DNA from: Telmatactis stephensoni
Taxonomy: Eukaryota > Cnidaria > Anthozoa > Actiniaria > Isophelliidae
Length of the DNA stretch: 64,000 nt
Assembly: GCA_029948255.1 (NCBI GenBank)
Contig: JALIZF010001688.1
Location: forward strand, 489,501 to 553,500
Reading direction: 5' to 3'
Shown here: piece by piece, positions 11,276 through 23,061 of the stretch
How the letters are laid out: the number at the start of each line of letters is the position of its first letter
How positions within the stretch are numbered: the stretch's first letter is position 1
Translations under genes and position numbers: made by a program
The notes under the pieces: model-generated
Told to the model about the DNA's origin: nothing
What the model saw: the letters and a program-made list of their open reading frames with translations, nothing else
The model's database searches: none

Positions 11276-11396
11276 TTGCCTTACGTTGTGTCTCCCACCT
11301 TTGTTTCGTTCACTTGGCTGGGCTCTACTATACTATGCTCTCTCAAAATGTCCAGTTCCTTTACACTTCCTACACTGCTTACCAATCGCTGGGCAC

Positions 11397-12091
11397 CTAG
11401 GGTCTTTGGACCTGTGTCGATGACGTCCACACGAGAGAAACAGATGATCTGACTCTTCCTTCCATCTTCCCTTTGGTCCGCTGTACAACGTTTGTCTCCA
11501 CAGTCACCTTATTGACTTTCTCAGTTTTCCCTTCTATATCACGGGCTTGCCTCTCTGACTGTTCCATAGCTCGGGCAATATCCTTTAACTGGGCGAGTGT
11601 CAACCCACGTCCCTTTTGAAGTAACTTTAAACGAAGATTGGGCGATGAATACTTGCTAATGACGTGATCCCTTATTTGCTCGTCTACTGCTGTATTTCCT
11701 CCAAATTCGCAGATCTGGACCTTCTGTCGCAGCCTCGTAATAAACTGATCCACAGTTTCATTGGGAAGTTGATGCATTTCGCGAAAACAAAGTCTCTCGT
11801 TCGCCACGTTTGCCTGAGGTTTGAAGTAATTAGTCAATGCTCTAGTCGCCAGAGCATAAACAATCGCTTCATTATCCGTACTCTTCCTGTCAAGGTGAAA
11901 TAAATATCCTGTACATTGATTTCAGCAGCGTGTAGAAAGTAACGCTTTCTTCTGTTCCGGGTCAGTGATTTCCTTGCCAGTAGCAAACAGCTCAAACGCA
12001 GCAGCCATCTTTGCCATCGGTCATCAAGACCAGCCGAGTCCGTACAATCAAATCGCTCCAAGCCATCTAATTCCGACAAAAATCTGGCCAT
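11397..12091 (-). pseudogene. Gypsy Gag remnant
   Basis: Two overlapping minus-strand frames cover a Gag capsid-like sequence. The first (12091-11880) has RWQRWLLRL and LHAAEINVQDIYFTLTG. The second (11837-11397) has REMHQLPNETVDQFITRLRQ and LTLAQLKDIARAMEQSE. A frameshift near 11840-11880 separates them. These motifs are typical of Gypsy Gag proteins, and the start codon at about 12091 lies about 60 bp inside the 5' LTR boundary. No intact zinc knuckle was confirmed. Confidence 0.78.
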
Positions 12092-12153
12092 GTCGTCTTT
12101 AAAACGATCAATCTACATCTAAGATTATCTTTGTAATTATCCTCGTCACCAAA

Positions 12154-12288
12154 TGTGATGAATTCTCTGAATTATAAACCACTACAACACAACCATGTGC
12201 TTTGGTGCTTGCTGTTTTATTACACACATGCGCACTCGTACGCTTGCCAAACTAACGGGGCTGGGGTGGGTAATCCACCAACACTACA
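12154..12288 (-). repeat. 5' LTR of the Gypsy element
   Basis: 135 bp, beginning TGTGATGAATTCTC and ending CCAACACTACA on the plus strand. The adjoining inner sequence read on the minus strand, TTTGGTGACGAGGAT, resembles the start of other Gypsy internal regions. The outer flank repeats GTAAC. Confidence 0.82.
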
Positions 12289-12293
12289 GTAAC

Positions 12294-13071
12294 CAGAGCC
12301 ACTTTGTTGGCATTCAAGATGCCCAATCACAGGCACAGGTCCCGTCGTAGTTCGACACCCAGTTGTGATATAGCCTGATTGCATCGGACTTGACTGAAAC
12401 CAGGTATTCCTTTGCACTCTTGACTGCTGGAGTGGAACAATTCACTGTTTCTTTCTGCACTTGTGCCATCTCCAGTCCTTTTCTTTTCAGCCACTCACTT
12501 TCAAAGATGTCTTTGACACGCTGTTCTTCGACCTCTGCCTCCTCAGCTTGAAGGAGTCTTCTTCTTTCTTGTATATTTTGGGCAAGTGGTGTTGGAGTTG
12601 CTGCTCCAGGGTTGGATGGTAGTGTTTCAAGGAGGTCTTCATCCACACCAAGTTCTTTAAGATGTTCAAAGCGTCGTGCATGCATTGTACTTTATTGTCT
12701 TTTCAGATTCAGATTTGCACTTTGCATTTCTCTTCTTTGGTCTTTTTGATGAGACTTTCCAGCATTCTTGCTTTGCCGAAGTTTCCACCAACAGAATTCT
12801 TTGCTTCTACAAGTGCTGTTACAGTTCCATCTTCATCACCACAGTCTTCTGATGAACTCTCTGGATCCGCGTGTTGGGTGTCATCTTCTGGACTCTCAAG
12901 GGCTTCTTCACTACTTTGACACTGTGATTTGTTATCCTCATCTAAGCTTAGAGAGAAAATTGCAGCTTTATCAGAATTGGACAAACCTCTGTTTAAGAAA
13001 CCATCTTCTTCATCTTCCGAGTCATCCTCTTCGGCATCTGCTTGATCGCCACATTTCTGAAGCCCACACAA
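12294..13071 (-). pseudogene. Unrecognised gene, upstream part, interrupted by the Gypsy element
   Basis: Minus-strand frames give a cysteine-containing start (MCGLQKCGDQ), a long acidic serine-rich stretch, then GKARMLESLIKKTKEEK. After a frameshift near 12690 comes a charged helical segment (RRFEHLKELGVDEDLLETL ... NIQERRRLLQAEEAEVEEQ). A second shift near 12345 leads into GHLECQQSGSGY, which reads into the fragment at 6278-6050 once the retrotransposon is removed. Family not recognised. The acidic and coiled character and the PIP-like tail suggest a nuclear protein, but this is inference. Confidence 0.45.
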
Positions 13072-13084
13072 TTCAGGACATTGG

Positions 13085-13300
13085 GGGAGGGGGGAGGGTG
13101 CTTACCATTTAGATGGAAAATCTGGAAATTTCAGATGGAAATGTAAATGGTAAGAGTTTTTCTCGTTTTTCTCATGGAAAAGTTCCATTTAAAACGGATC
13201 TTTGAAAAGCTTGTCCTAAATTTCCATTCCAAATGGAAAAACAGAATTTTCCGTTTGGATTTTGTTCCATTTAACATTCCGTTCCAGATCCAGGCACTCA
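13085..13300. repeat. ATGGAAA-rich dispersed repeat
   Basis: A local hairpin (CTTACCATTTA at 13101 and TAAATGGTAAG at 13144) is followed by repeated TGGAAA and TTCCATTT words. Non-coding. Probably a MITE remnant; boundaries unclear. Confidence 0.35.
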
Positions 13301-13710
13301 TCATTGATTTAGAAGGCCTGGCAGCCTAGCCACTCACGTTGTAACCAAGATAGCGTCTTCGCAGTACAAGTGTTCAAATTGCCACTTTATGGGTAAATCC
13401 ATGATGGAATCGCTAGATCACACGTGCTCAAATAGTAAGTTTATCTTTTGGATACCATTTTAATAGTGCTTTGAATAAAATTTAAGACTATTATCAGTAA
13501 ATTTAGGCATAATTCGGTCACATGGTTGATGGGTTGTGTTCAAGTTAAATTATAACATGGCCTTCTTCAACATTTGCGAGCCTGTTTTTTTTCTTGTCTA
13601 GATTACACTGAATTGAATGTTAAGGCTGAAAGTCTGTATTTTTTATCAAATTCAGTGGTAGCGAAATGGGAAGAGATTTGAAAAAAATATTTTATTGTTA
13701 TTCATTAAGG

Positions 13711-13935
13711 TCCATCACAAGCAGCTGGAAGCTCCATATTTTATTTTGTACTGGAACGGCTCCCAGAACAGCCTAGTATGCAGTCACAAGCTGCTGAAAC
13801 CTCCATGTTTTATTTTCCCCCAGAACAGCACCAGGAACAGCGCAGTACACCGTCGCAAGCAGCTTGAACCTCAACATTTTATTTTGTCCCAGAACAGCTT
13901 CAAGGACATCCTAGCACACCATCACTGGGCTCTCA
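13711..13935 (+). pseudogene. Exon with three tandem 23-residue repeats
   Basis: After a likely acceptor (TTATTCATTAAG) a plus-strand frame begins GPSQAAGSSIFYF. It repeats about every 69-72 bp the pattern SQAA, hydrophobic xFYF, PEQ, then Q-ST-P. Three copies are visible, the third opened by an in-frame TGA after SQAA. DNA identity between copies is obvious (AAGC, TTTTATTTT, CAGAACAGC blocks). A small possible upstream exon (ATGGGTAAATCCATGATGG at 13388) ends at GTAAGT. Family unknown. Confidence 0.45.
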
Positions 13936-13964
13936 TAGGTCAGAAGCTGTTTGCAGTAGTCCGT

Positions 13965-16170
13965 CTATAACCTTCTCGTCATTGATTTGTAGGAGGTAAT
14001 AATCTTGTGCACGCCATTTGGCATATTTGTAATTCGCCATCCGTAAACCAGATGAGATGGTGTTAGAGCATACGATATAGATTCTTCATCATCATAAACA
14101 TAAGTTATCGGTCGTGAATTGATTAGACCTTCAACTGAAATAGTGTTTAGTTCATCATACATAAGACAGGATTGTCCTAGAATATTTTATATTGGGCGTT
14201 AGACACTTTTATCATACATTCCCAATAGCCTCCCTATCCAAGGAGCTTTCTCGACAATAAGTTTTCTTGTTTTTTGTCACATTTACCAAACTTCTGGTGC
14301 TCGGGTTATTTGGCAGATTTGCTTACACGCAGACTTGAATGTTTTAGTGTTATCTGATGTTATAATTGCTGTTAGTTCTCTTCTACTTGAGAATATTCTG
14401 AAGCCTCTAATAAAGGATGAGTAAGTTCCAGATGTACTGCTCATGTTGACATGCACGTAAACAATACGATGTATGATTTATTGCTGTCTTCGTTTCCTTG
14501 ATTTGGTTTGATGTACAGTGCTCCAACAAATATATTCCTATATCAGTGAACGGGGGATCCTCATCTTTCAGCTGGTAGATCTGGAGGTGTAGGAGATTTG
14601 TACGCTCTTTCCTCAGCCTTACGGCACATGACACATTTCTTTATGATGCATTTAGTTACTTCCCTTCCTCGTAGTATCCAATAACGATCTCGAATTGTAG
14701 TTAACATGTTTCTGATTCCATTGTGTTTGAAAATCTCTGATCAACAGCTCAATCAGCTCGACCAATCGATGTTTGGATGTGAGTAAAATCGGATTTTTGT
14801 TCCCCAACTCCAGCAATTCATTGTGTAATCGACCTTTGAATTTCAGAATACATTGTTCGTCAAAGGATAATCCAAATTGTGTCACATAAACAGGAGCAGT
14901 CCCTGACCTTCTGATGAAGAGGAATTCGAATTCTCTTGTAAAAGATAATTTTTGAATATACTTGATCCAAAGTACTTTGGCTTTCCTTGTTCGACATGAT
15001 CTTGTATGATCTTTAAGATTATTGACATACCTCAGAACAAGGACTGTGACATGTAACAGCTTGCTAAGTGAACTTAATTTGGAAATGTCAACAAATTCAT
15101 AAAGATTCAAAGTGGTGTTTTTTACAGAGGTAACAAGAGAATGCACACAATTCTTTGGTTGTTTAGTGAGTTCTTGTTTTATTTCATCACTGTCTGTTTT
15201 ACTTATGTTGTAGTTGACAGGCCAAGACAATTCACCTTGAAGAAATTCTGGTCCAGACCACCAGGTGGTATTATCAACAAAGTCATTTCCTGACATTCCA
15301 TGTGATGGAATATCAGCGGGGTTAAGTAATCCAGGACAGAATCACCAAGATGTTGGTGGTGATAATCGACAGATTTCGTTGATGCGATTTTGTACGTATT
15401 GTGTCCACAATCTCTCGTTCTTTATCCAGTGTAGCATGACCACTGAATGGACCCAATAAATTTTCTCAGCCTCAAAGGGCAGAGTGTTTCTTATAGTGTC
15501 AACAAGTCGGGCAAGTATTAATGCCCCAAGTAATTCCAGTCTTGGGATGCTTATTTTCGTAGTAGGCGCAACTCTTGCTTTGGAAGCAATCCAAGTTTAC
15601 TCAGTAAACTTCACAGACAACTCTTAAATAGACAACTGCAGCGTAAGCTCTTCCTGAAGCGTCACTAAATCCATGAATTTGAATATTCTTGTGTCTTTTA
15701 CTCGAGTTGAAGTAACATCATTGTACTCGAACTCCATTTATTAGCTCCAACTCAAAAATATACAGGAATTCCATCACCTTTTTCCATCGCCTTGTAATTC
15801 ATCATCCCAGTTGACGTTGTTGATGCATAATTCTTGAAACCAGTTCTTTAACTTTATAGTGATTGGGGTAAGAAATCCGAGTGGATCAAATATCTTGGAC
15901 AACCACTTTAACAAAGAGTGTTTGGTGACCGGAAGTGACCTTGCATAGTTGATCACTTCTGCTAAGTTAAACATAAATTCATTGTTTTGAAAGTTCCAGA
16001 TCATGCCAAAAACCTTTACTTGCTTTCCTTCTATAACATTAGTCTCTTTGGCCACTGTCGATTTCGCATATGATAAATCTTCTTCCTCAATGACATTAGA
16101 TGGGCTTTTGTTGCCTTCTCAACGTTAGCCTTAGATGTACATGTAAGTTCAATGTTATTTATAGATTGTA
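13965..16170 (-). pseudogene. BEL/Pao retrotransposon pol remnant
   Basis: Minus-strand frames recover, in pol order: the post-RT Pao region (VTKHSLLKWLSKIFDPLGF ... VNWDDELQG, 16055-15774), RNase H (IHGFSDASGRAYAAVVYLR near 15650; NPADIPSHGMSG near 15300), the linker and integrase zinc region (15296-14652), a frameshifted integrase core (PPFTDIGIYL within 14407-14634) and the integrase end (INSRPITYVYDDEE within 13965-14162). RT palm, Gag and LTRs are absent, so this is a truncated fragment. Several stops and shifts make it non-functional. Confidence 0.85.
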
Positions 16171-16204
16171 CAACATTTAGAGAGTTTGAGGTCTAATTGA
16201 TAAT

Positions 16205-16880
16205 CTATTGTGGCCCCAAGAATGGCAGGAGAAGGCCGGAGTCAAACAACAACAACATTCATCACTCATGAATTTCCCATGCAACCTCTTCTCTAGGAAA
16301 TTTTCTCTCCTCTTCTTCTGCACCCTCTTATACTCCTTCGTCTCACCAACCTGCAACGACTCACCAACCACCTTTAACATCTTTGACATACCTAAGCAAA
16401 CCCATCTCTTCTTCCCTCACACAGTCAACAACACTGATCAGTCCCCTACCACCATGCTTCCTTTTCATGTACAACCTTGGAACACTCCCCTTCTTGTGAA
16501 ATGCCAAACATTGTCAACCTCTTTCTCATCTTTACATCCATCTCCTTCAACTCCCGATCACTCCAGTCCAAAATCCCAGCACTATACCTTACCACACAGC
16601 TGACAGCCCAAGCATTGATCGCCTTAATCAAATTACCACCATACAACTTTGACTTTGCCACAAGCTTCACCCCCCAAGTACTCATCTCTTACCTTCTGCT
16701 TCATTTCCTTCTACATGATATCTGCCCCCCAACACACCCAAGTATCTATACCCATTCTCGTCCATCTCACTCATTACTAGTCTCCTTCACAGCCATTTTC
16801 TGTTTCAGGATCCCTGTGCTCCCTCCCATCAAACGGCTGCTCTCGCGGGCGTGGAATTCCTTTCCCATTGTTTAAACTAA
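16205..16880 (-). pseudogene. Non-LTR retrotransposon (LINE) fragment
   Basis: The minus-strand frame 16685-16446 reads LYGGNLIKAINAWAVSC, SAGILDWSDRELKEMDVK and KRLTMFG. This is typical of the region after the reverse transcriptase domain in LINE ORF2 proteins. A frameshifted continuation (16389-16205) has KEYKRVQKKRRENFLEKRLHGKF. Upstream RT and the 3' tail are missing. Confidence 0.65.
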
Positions 16881-17068
16881 AATATGCTACGCCAATCAAA
16901 GCACACATATTGTTATCAATGCAGCCAATCATATCAACGGTACCATTTCACCGTGGAAACCATAACATAAATAAGAATCTGACATTTGTACACGTGAATT
17001 GTAAAGAATATCATAGAAGATGAAAAAAATCGAGGGATTTGAAGCTGTCAAATAGCAAAAAGTTCACC

Positions 17069-17606
17069 CTCACAGCCGTGTTTTGCCTCGTCGAGTAACG
17101 CTCCCTTGGAAAAACATGGCTGCTTCAGTTAGCGCTACATTCCATTCCAATTCGTTAACCAATCAGAGCTTGGCTCTCAAAATTAAGGAGCCATTCACGC
17201 CAAAAGGTCTACATTTAGCATTCTGTTGACTTGGAGAATAATTGGTTTAACCTCGGATCCCTAAACAACGGCTAGTTTACAAACACTTCACTTTGTTTCA
17301 TTCAAAGTATCTGGTATCAATTGAGAAATATACAAAGAAGAACGTTTTACTGATCTTCCATCTGTATATATCCCTTTGTATTGAAAAAATTCGAAACTTA
17401 TTTTTGGTAGTGCAATGTTTACTCTCTTTGTGGTGTTGACAGATATAAAACTCATTTCCGGAACGCGGAAAATGGACCGTTTGCTAATGTATCTTCTGAT
17501 TGGACAACTGATACAATTGGAATGGAATGTAGCGTTAACTGAAGCAGCCATGTTTTTCCGAGGGAGCGTTGCGTGACAAGGCTAAACACGGCTATGAGGG
17601 AGACTA
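17069..17606. mobile_element. MITE with TIRs of about 90 bp
   Basis: The left end has CAGCCGTGTTTTGCCTCGTC, then CGCTCCC and AAAAACATGGCTGCTTCAGT. The right end is the inverted copy with few mismatches (GAAGCAGCCATGTTTTTCCG ... AACACGGCTATGAGGGAG). The middle is non-coding. A short frame across its centre is incidental. Confidence 0.85.
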
Positions 17607-18657
17607 CATAAATAGTACACTGTAAACAACGTGTATGTGTCTTAAAATCTGGAAAAAAAAACCGATTAAGTGGTGTCGATCTTAAAGGACTGATTTATAA
17701 AACATTTGAAATCGATGTGACTACTTTTGCAAATTGTGATATTTCAATTTGTATCAAGTGTTAGAAGACAACTGAAATTTGAAAAGGCAGAACGACATGT
17801 TCAAGAGATTAAAAAAGAGCTCAAGTCAACTGATTGGCATCGTTTCAAAAGACACAAATCAACTTCTTCTCAACCAAAGAGTAAAATAAAAATCAAGATT
17901 GTTGTAGAATATCCCAGCAAAACTTTCAATAAAAACTTATCTGAAGACACAGAGCCAGTCGCTAAGGCTTTTGCTCGTGGTCCAGCTTCGAGAATCGCAA
18001 GATGAATCTTAAAATGCAAGTCCCTTCATACTGATTTTATTTCACAGGTTCTACGCATTGTTTCATTGGAGGTCAGCCGGTTATGTTCAACTAAAAATCC
18101 ATCCCTCCTTAGGAAGACATTCAAGGACGATTTATGATCCTTTGAATTGGTAAAATTAGGTGAAGAATGGAAGGAGCGAGCACCCTTGTTTTATTCGTTT
18201 TTGCTAAATTGTAGTTCATCTAAAAGCACAAGTAAATGGAGTTTATTCCCCAGCATTGCAGTCGCAGGTGCTATACTCTTGAAACAGCGCAACAGCCACA
18301 TGAGTGCAACAGGGAGTGTTTTAGGAATACTTATCAAAACTGGATCAATTGAGGTATTTGTAATTAACAATAATTTTGTAAGTTTATAACAAAATACTTC
18401 CTTCCAATCGATACTTTTAATTAGAAACTTGTTTATAGTTTGTTACTAGCTAGTTTTGATTGTCAAGAATATCTAGATGGACAATGAATATGGAATAGGA
18501 AAGATTACAAAGTTTGTCGAAAGTCAACCCAGGGGAAACTCAGCTTGTGGCCCATGAATGTTTTTGAATAATTTACTTATCATCAAATTATCCTTGATTG
18601 GTATGGTACTTTCAACAGACTATACAAGTTAAAAGTGACCTCATCAAATTATAGAAG
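17607..18657 (+). other. Sparse coding signal only
   Basis: A lysine-rich frame of 92 residues (17727-18005; AERHVQEIKKELKST, then HRFKRHKSTSSQPKSK) and an 80-residue frame (18147-18389) are open, but neither resembles a family I know. I see no repeat boundaries. They may be exons of the degraded DUF6589 gene that follows. Confidence 0.25.
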
Positions 18658-19182
18658 ATGGAGACACTAGGTGACTCACATGATGCATGCCTTCAAGATG
18701 CAAAGCAGAGGATTAGAAAGGAAGCAATGTCACTTAATAAGAAAAACAAGGAAGTTTGTTGTATAAATGAACAGTTACTGCTTGGTATAAACAGGAAGCA
18801 ACTTTCATCTGATTATATGAATGCCACGAGGGAACTTAAAGAGTTGCAGAACAGTTTTCACCCTGGCTTTGTTGTCCCCTTCTATAACATCGATTTTCAC
18901 CTGAACAGAAGAAACCTGACAACGACAAACCAAAACAAAGATGTGCATCACAGTATGGTAAAGAATAGAGTATCAGGAAATCACCTCTCATCTTCAGTTG
19001 ATAAAGATTCTTGATGTTCCAAATATCCAATTCTTCCCCAGCATAGAAGAAGACAAAGGATGAACTACATAATTCTTGTTTGAAGAATACTTTGAATCAT
19101 TTAGTGTATTTAAGGATGTATGCATTCAACATATTCCTCGCAAGTACAGTCAAGAGATGTCACTTAAATCTGTTAAGGAATG
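18658..19182 (+). pseudogene. DUF6589-type protein, N-terminal part
   Basis: The plus-strand frame has NEQLLLGINRKQLSSDY, NIDFHLNRRNLTT and MVKNRVSGNHLSSS. After a frameshift near 19014 it continues with LDVPNIQFFPSIEEDKG and, past two stops, FKDVCIQHIPRKYSQEMSL. This order matches the front half of DUF6589 proteins as I recall them from cnidarians and fungi. Function is unknown; these are probably transposon-encoded. At least one frameshift and two stops make this copy dead. The second half of the same family lies at 23062-24860 on the same strand, with other elements between. Confidence 0.55.
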
Positions 19183-19189
19183 AGAGCAC

Positions 19190-20340
19190 TAATATAAATT
19201 TTATAAGTACTTATGTTGTGCATGGGGGTAGATGTTTTATAAGGATTTAAAGATATAGCCAAGTGCAAGAATCTATATACCCAATAAAACCTGCACTTGA
19301 ATTGTATATTCAGCTTCAAGAACTCAATACTCAGAAAAAGTAATCACAATAGAAAAACATTTGAAAAATATGAAAACTATAAAAATGTACAAACTCCTAA
19401 CAAGACTAGTATGCACATGCATTGTGCTACAATTATAAACATGATGATTCCAAGGAAAAAAAGACTCATTTGTGGTACAACAGAAGTCTGCTATATGAAG
19501 TAACATATTCAAAACCTAGCAACAGATACAACATTGAAACTGAGAACTGTGTTTCAAATGTGATAAACCACATTTTCTATCTCATCTAACTGATGATTTA
19601 AAAATAATTTAAAAGATCCATCATGACCCAGTGGCCAAACCCTCATTGGACTATGAATTATTTATAAGTTCTAGAAATTTATAAAGAGGCAGAATTATAT
19701 TATGTTAATGGTTTACACTTCCTTTATTGAAAACATATAATTTGATAAATTAGAGAAGCTTCTCACAATCCTAATATGCAATATGTATATATCTTATTAG
19801 ATGGTTTGATGTGAAGTATGGCTGGATATTTTACGAGTCACGCAGTATTTTGACGAGCCCGTAGGGCGAGCGGTCTCTGATTGGCTGAAAAGTGACAAGT
19901 CAAACTGGTTTTCTTGCACACGGTTTGAGAAGCTTCAACAAAATTCTAACGAAAACTGACAATAATTTCTGGCTTTTATTGAATTTACATCTCAGTTGTT
20001 GTACATTTGTGGATATGAAACCAAACACAAGCATATTTGAACCTTATTGGAGATGTGAAGAATTCAAGAGTTCATTGTTTCTAAACTAAGTCAACTAAAG
20101 CACCTAACCATCAAGAAATCTCAGGAAAAACAATTTTAGTAGGTTTATTTTGAAAACATTCAAAATTTGTGTGAAATGAAATATCACAAGATTGACTTTG
20201 AGTGAAATTTCAAAAACAGCTGTTTAACAATCATAAAAGACAAGGAAATAGTCAACTGAACATGCTAAACTGTCTCTCAAAAGCAGTGGTGTAAAACTGA
20301 GCAAAGCCGTTCGAAATTCTGTGGATCACAAAAAGTGTTC
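19190..20340. other. Non-coding, AT-rich
   Basis: No frame of convincing length or composition. A block near 19845-19885 (GACGAGCCCGTAGGGCGAGC, TGATTGGCTG) looks like a dispersed repeat edge, but I could not find its partner. Confidence 0.5.
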
Positions 20341-20344
20341 ATGA

Positions 20345-21602
20345 TCAATCTTCAGCTTCGCTATCAGATTCAATGATTCTTCTTTTCTTTGGAAGAGCCG
20401 AAGAGGATTTCTGGCCCATGTATATGGTGCAGTTATGGAATACAGCGCCAGAGAACATCTGTTTTTCGTTGCCAGTAGTCCAGGCTGAAGCACCCATTTC
20501 ATTCATGGACATCTCGCTTAAAGGATGTCAAAGAGAACTTGTAACACAGTGACTGCTTATTTGTAACGACATTTTTTGCTGTTTCTCTGGTGCTGTAGAA
20601 TATCAATTGATGGACTTCAGGTTCTTATGTCCAGACAACTGGCTTATGTCAAGGGGACTAAATGTGTTGTGTCATAAAGCAGTAATCATCATGTGTCGAG
20701 CAGAATGATTGGTGTGCTTTCCACTGAGATGAACTGCATTTGCCATAGTTTTCATAAACTGGCCAAAGGAGTGGATGCCAAGGGGCTGTCTTTTGTACCA
20801 AATGTCACCATAAGGATTCTTCATGACAGCCAGGTACAGTGAGTCATCTGGTTTACACATATCTAGTGGTCATCGGGCAAGAAAGGTCTTGAATAATTTG
20901 ACAGAACGTCGTTCTCCACCTGTTGCGTACATATACGAGTATCGAAATAACGCACTGAACCAAATTCTTTTCCTCCATTTCTTGTTTTGGAACCTCATTC
21001 TGTGGCCCAAATAACATATTCTCGTTTGCCACTGCCTTCATCTTGCCTTATCTCAAGATCTTTCATGAGTACTTTGTGACGCTCTTCCCGTGTTCGCCAA
21101 CCAAAATGCATGGTGTTGTTCAGCCAAATTGTACGGGCAAGTGCTTCTGGAGAATCTTTCCAGCTCATCATGGTTAAGACCCAATGCTTTGTTTGGTCTG
21201 TTTCCTTTTCCTGTTAGCCGCAACTGTTTTCTTTTGGATTCAAGTGCTTCACGAGACTTTTCAAACGACTTATCATTTAAAATAGCTCTTTCCCACTTGC
21301 CTCAGATACCTGTCAAAACTTCTTTGGAAAGAAGTTAGAGTTGAGGGCTCAAATTCATCACCATTTATCTTTCTGACCTTGATGAAAAAGTGGGCAAAGC
21401 AGAGAGTTCAGTTCATGTGGTGAGGAATGTCCTGCATTGATCCAAACATTAAGGTCAGCTTTCGTTTTCTTTGTTGTGTTGACATTTCCGTTTTCCTGTA
21501 TAAATGTCAAACCTTCATTGTCATCTAGCAGTGGTTCTCGAAATTTGGCCAATCTATGACGCTTTCTTTATCTGAAAAATAGTCAAAATTATCGTCCGCC
21601 AT
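20345..21602 (-). pseudogene. Crypton-type tyrosine recombinase, copy A
   Basis: Reading from ATG at 21602, the minus strand gives MADDNFDYFSDKESVIDWP. After a frameshift comes LNVWINAGHSSPHELNSLLC (N-terminal SAM-like DNA-binding part), then MHFGWRTREERHKVLMKDLE (first catalytic Arg), LYLAVMKNPYGDIWYKRQPL, TNHSARHM (His-x-x-Arg), SGHKNLKSIN and YST (the tyrosine after one TGA). It ends with SGAVFHNCTIYMGQK and an acidic tail. This is the QRICH1/KIAA1958-like Crypton family of metazoans. Several frameshifts and stops are present. Confidence 0.72.
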
Positions 21603-21813
21603 TTTTTTGAATATTCTTAACAAGATAATATATAGTAAACTTAATTCAAGTGTAACAATTCAATAACATGGGGGCGTTGCTGCCATGAAACAGATCAATT
21701 TTAACTAGATAAATCATGGAGAAGATATACAAAAATTCATAAAAAACTCAATAAAATTGCACTTAGCACATTGCTAATAGAGGAATAACAAATAGATTCA
21801 CTAGGAATTTTAA

Positions 21814-22602
21814 AAGACGTTCGCGGGCATTGTTCACGTGCACTTTTACAGCGCAGGCTAGCGCGCACGCTCAACTAAATCCAAGATGGTGGCCGTAAAA
21901 CAATATTTTTTCGATAATTCCTTTTTTTCTTTTTTTGAAGAAAAAATTGTTCATGTTTGTAAGAAAAATTGAAATAATGGTAATTCAAGGTTGAAAAAAA
22001 ATTCTTTTGGTTGAAAAAGCGCAGAAAAAAGAAAAAAGGAACCCACGGAACCCCAGTCTCCGCTCGGTATTCAAGATGGCGATTTTGACGTGAAATATTT
22101 CGAAAACGAACACAGTGACCCCCAATTTTTTAAATCTTAAAGTAATGAAATTCTCAAAGACTAAAACATATTTAAATTTTAAAAAAATCCAAACACACAA
22201 TTTTTTGCTACAGCCGTTTTTCGTTAAAATTTCACCCTACATAGTAGCGAACGCCGCGCGATTTGGATAGCAACGCACGGAAGAAAACGACTCATAAAAA
22301 ATCTAGATTGCTTTTAATTGCCATAGTTTTTGATGATTTTTGTTTGAAATAGTCTAATCATGTTCTTAAAGAAGTTTTTTTCTGGTAAAATGCTTTTATC
22401 AATCTTAAACGGCCACTGCTTTGTCTGGTATACGCATTCAATTTTTCTTCAATTTATCGTCATTTTTGTTGACTTAATAGCTCAGAAACGAAAATGGTGA
22501 CCCCCCTTTTTTATTTGTTTTTTTAATTCAGCATACCATAAAGTGCTTTCATGCCAATTTTAAAGAAAATCTAAACACAGGATCATTTGCCCGCGAACGT
22601 CC
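21814..22602. mobile_element. MITE flanked by TTAA
   Basis: The left end AAGACGTTCGCGGGCA and right end TGCCCGCGAACGTCC are inverted. The four bases TTAA lie at 21810-21813 and again at 22603-22606. TTAA duplication is a hallmark of piggyBac and Kolobok elements. The 789-bp interior has no protein but contains repeated GTGACCCCC words. Confidence 0.82.
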
Positions 22603-22606
22603 TTAA

Positions 22607-23061
22607 TAAGCATAAATACTATGCCATATAGAAATGCATACAAACGAAACAGTTTAAACTTGAAACTTTGAATATACTTAAAGTTTTCTTAACTTGCGAG
22701 ACAAACTAACTAATAATAATAACGTACTTACATATCGTTCCCGCTTGCCTCTAAAAACCAAAGATTTTACCAAGACGAAATATAACAACGGTATAATAAC
22801 TATAATATAACAAGGTAAAATAACTTGCACACCATTAACGAACCACTACTAAAAACTAGCAAAAAGGGACGCTAAAGGCCTTTTATATGCGCATGGTGAC
22901 GCTAAAAGGTCCAATTACAGATTGCACAAACAGGAAAAAACAGAAAAAAATGTAACTAGGTATGGTTACAAGGGTAACTACTAATTAACTTACTAGTTAA
23001 ATCAATCAAACTAAACCGAATGAGCATCCTTTACAAAATTTGATAGCCAACTGTTTGCAGG
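22607..23061. other. Non-coding stretch, ends in a splice acceptor
   Basis: No coding signal. The sequence CTGTTTGCAG at 23052-23061 is a good 3' splice site for the exon that follows. Confidence 0.5.

Larger units (their letters stand above)
6284..12288 (-). mobile_element. Gypsy-type LTR retrotransposon, degenerate, with nested insertion
   Basis: Matching LTRs (6284-6417 and 12154-12288) both begin TG and end CA when read on the plus strand. The element is flanked by the 5-bp duplication GTAAC at 6279-6283 and 12289-12293. Transcription runs from high to low coordinates: Gag about 12091-11397, protease about 11275-11070 continuing at 9570-9330, RT and RNase H about 9320-8000, integrase about 7680-6680. 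Many stops and frameshifts break every domain, and the LTRs have diverged, so it is an old copy. Without the nested insertion it would be about 4.5 kb. Confidence 0.9.
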
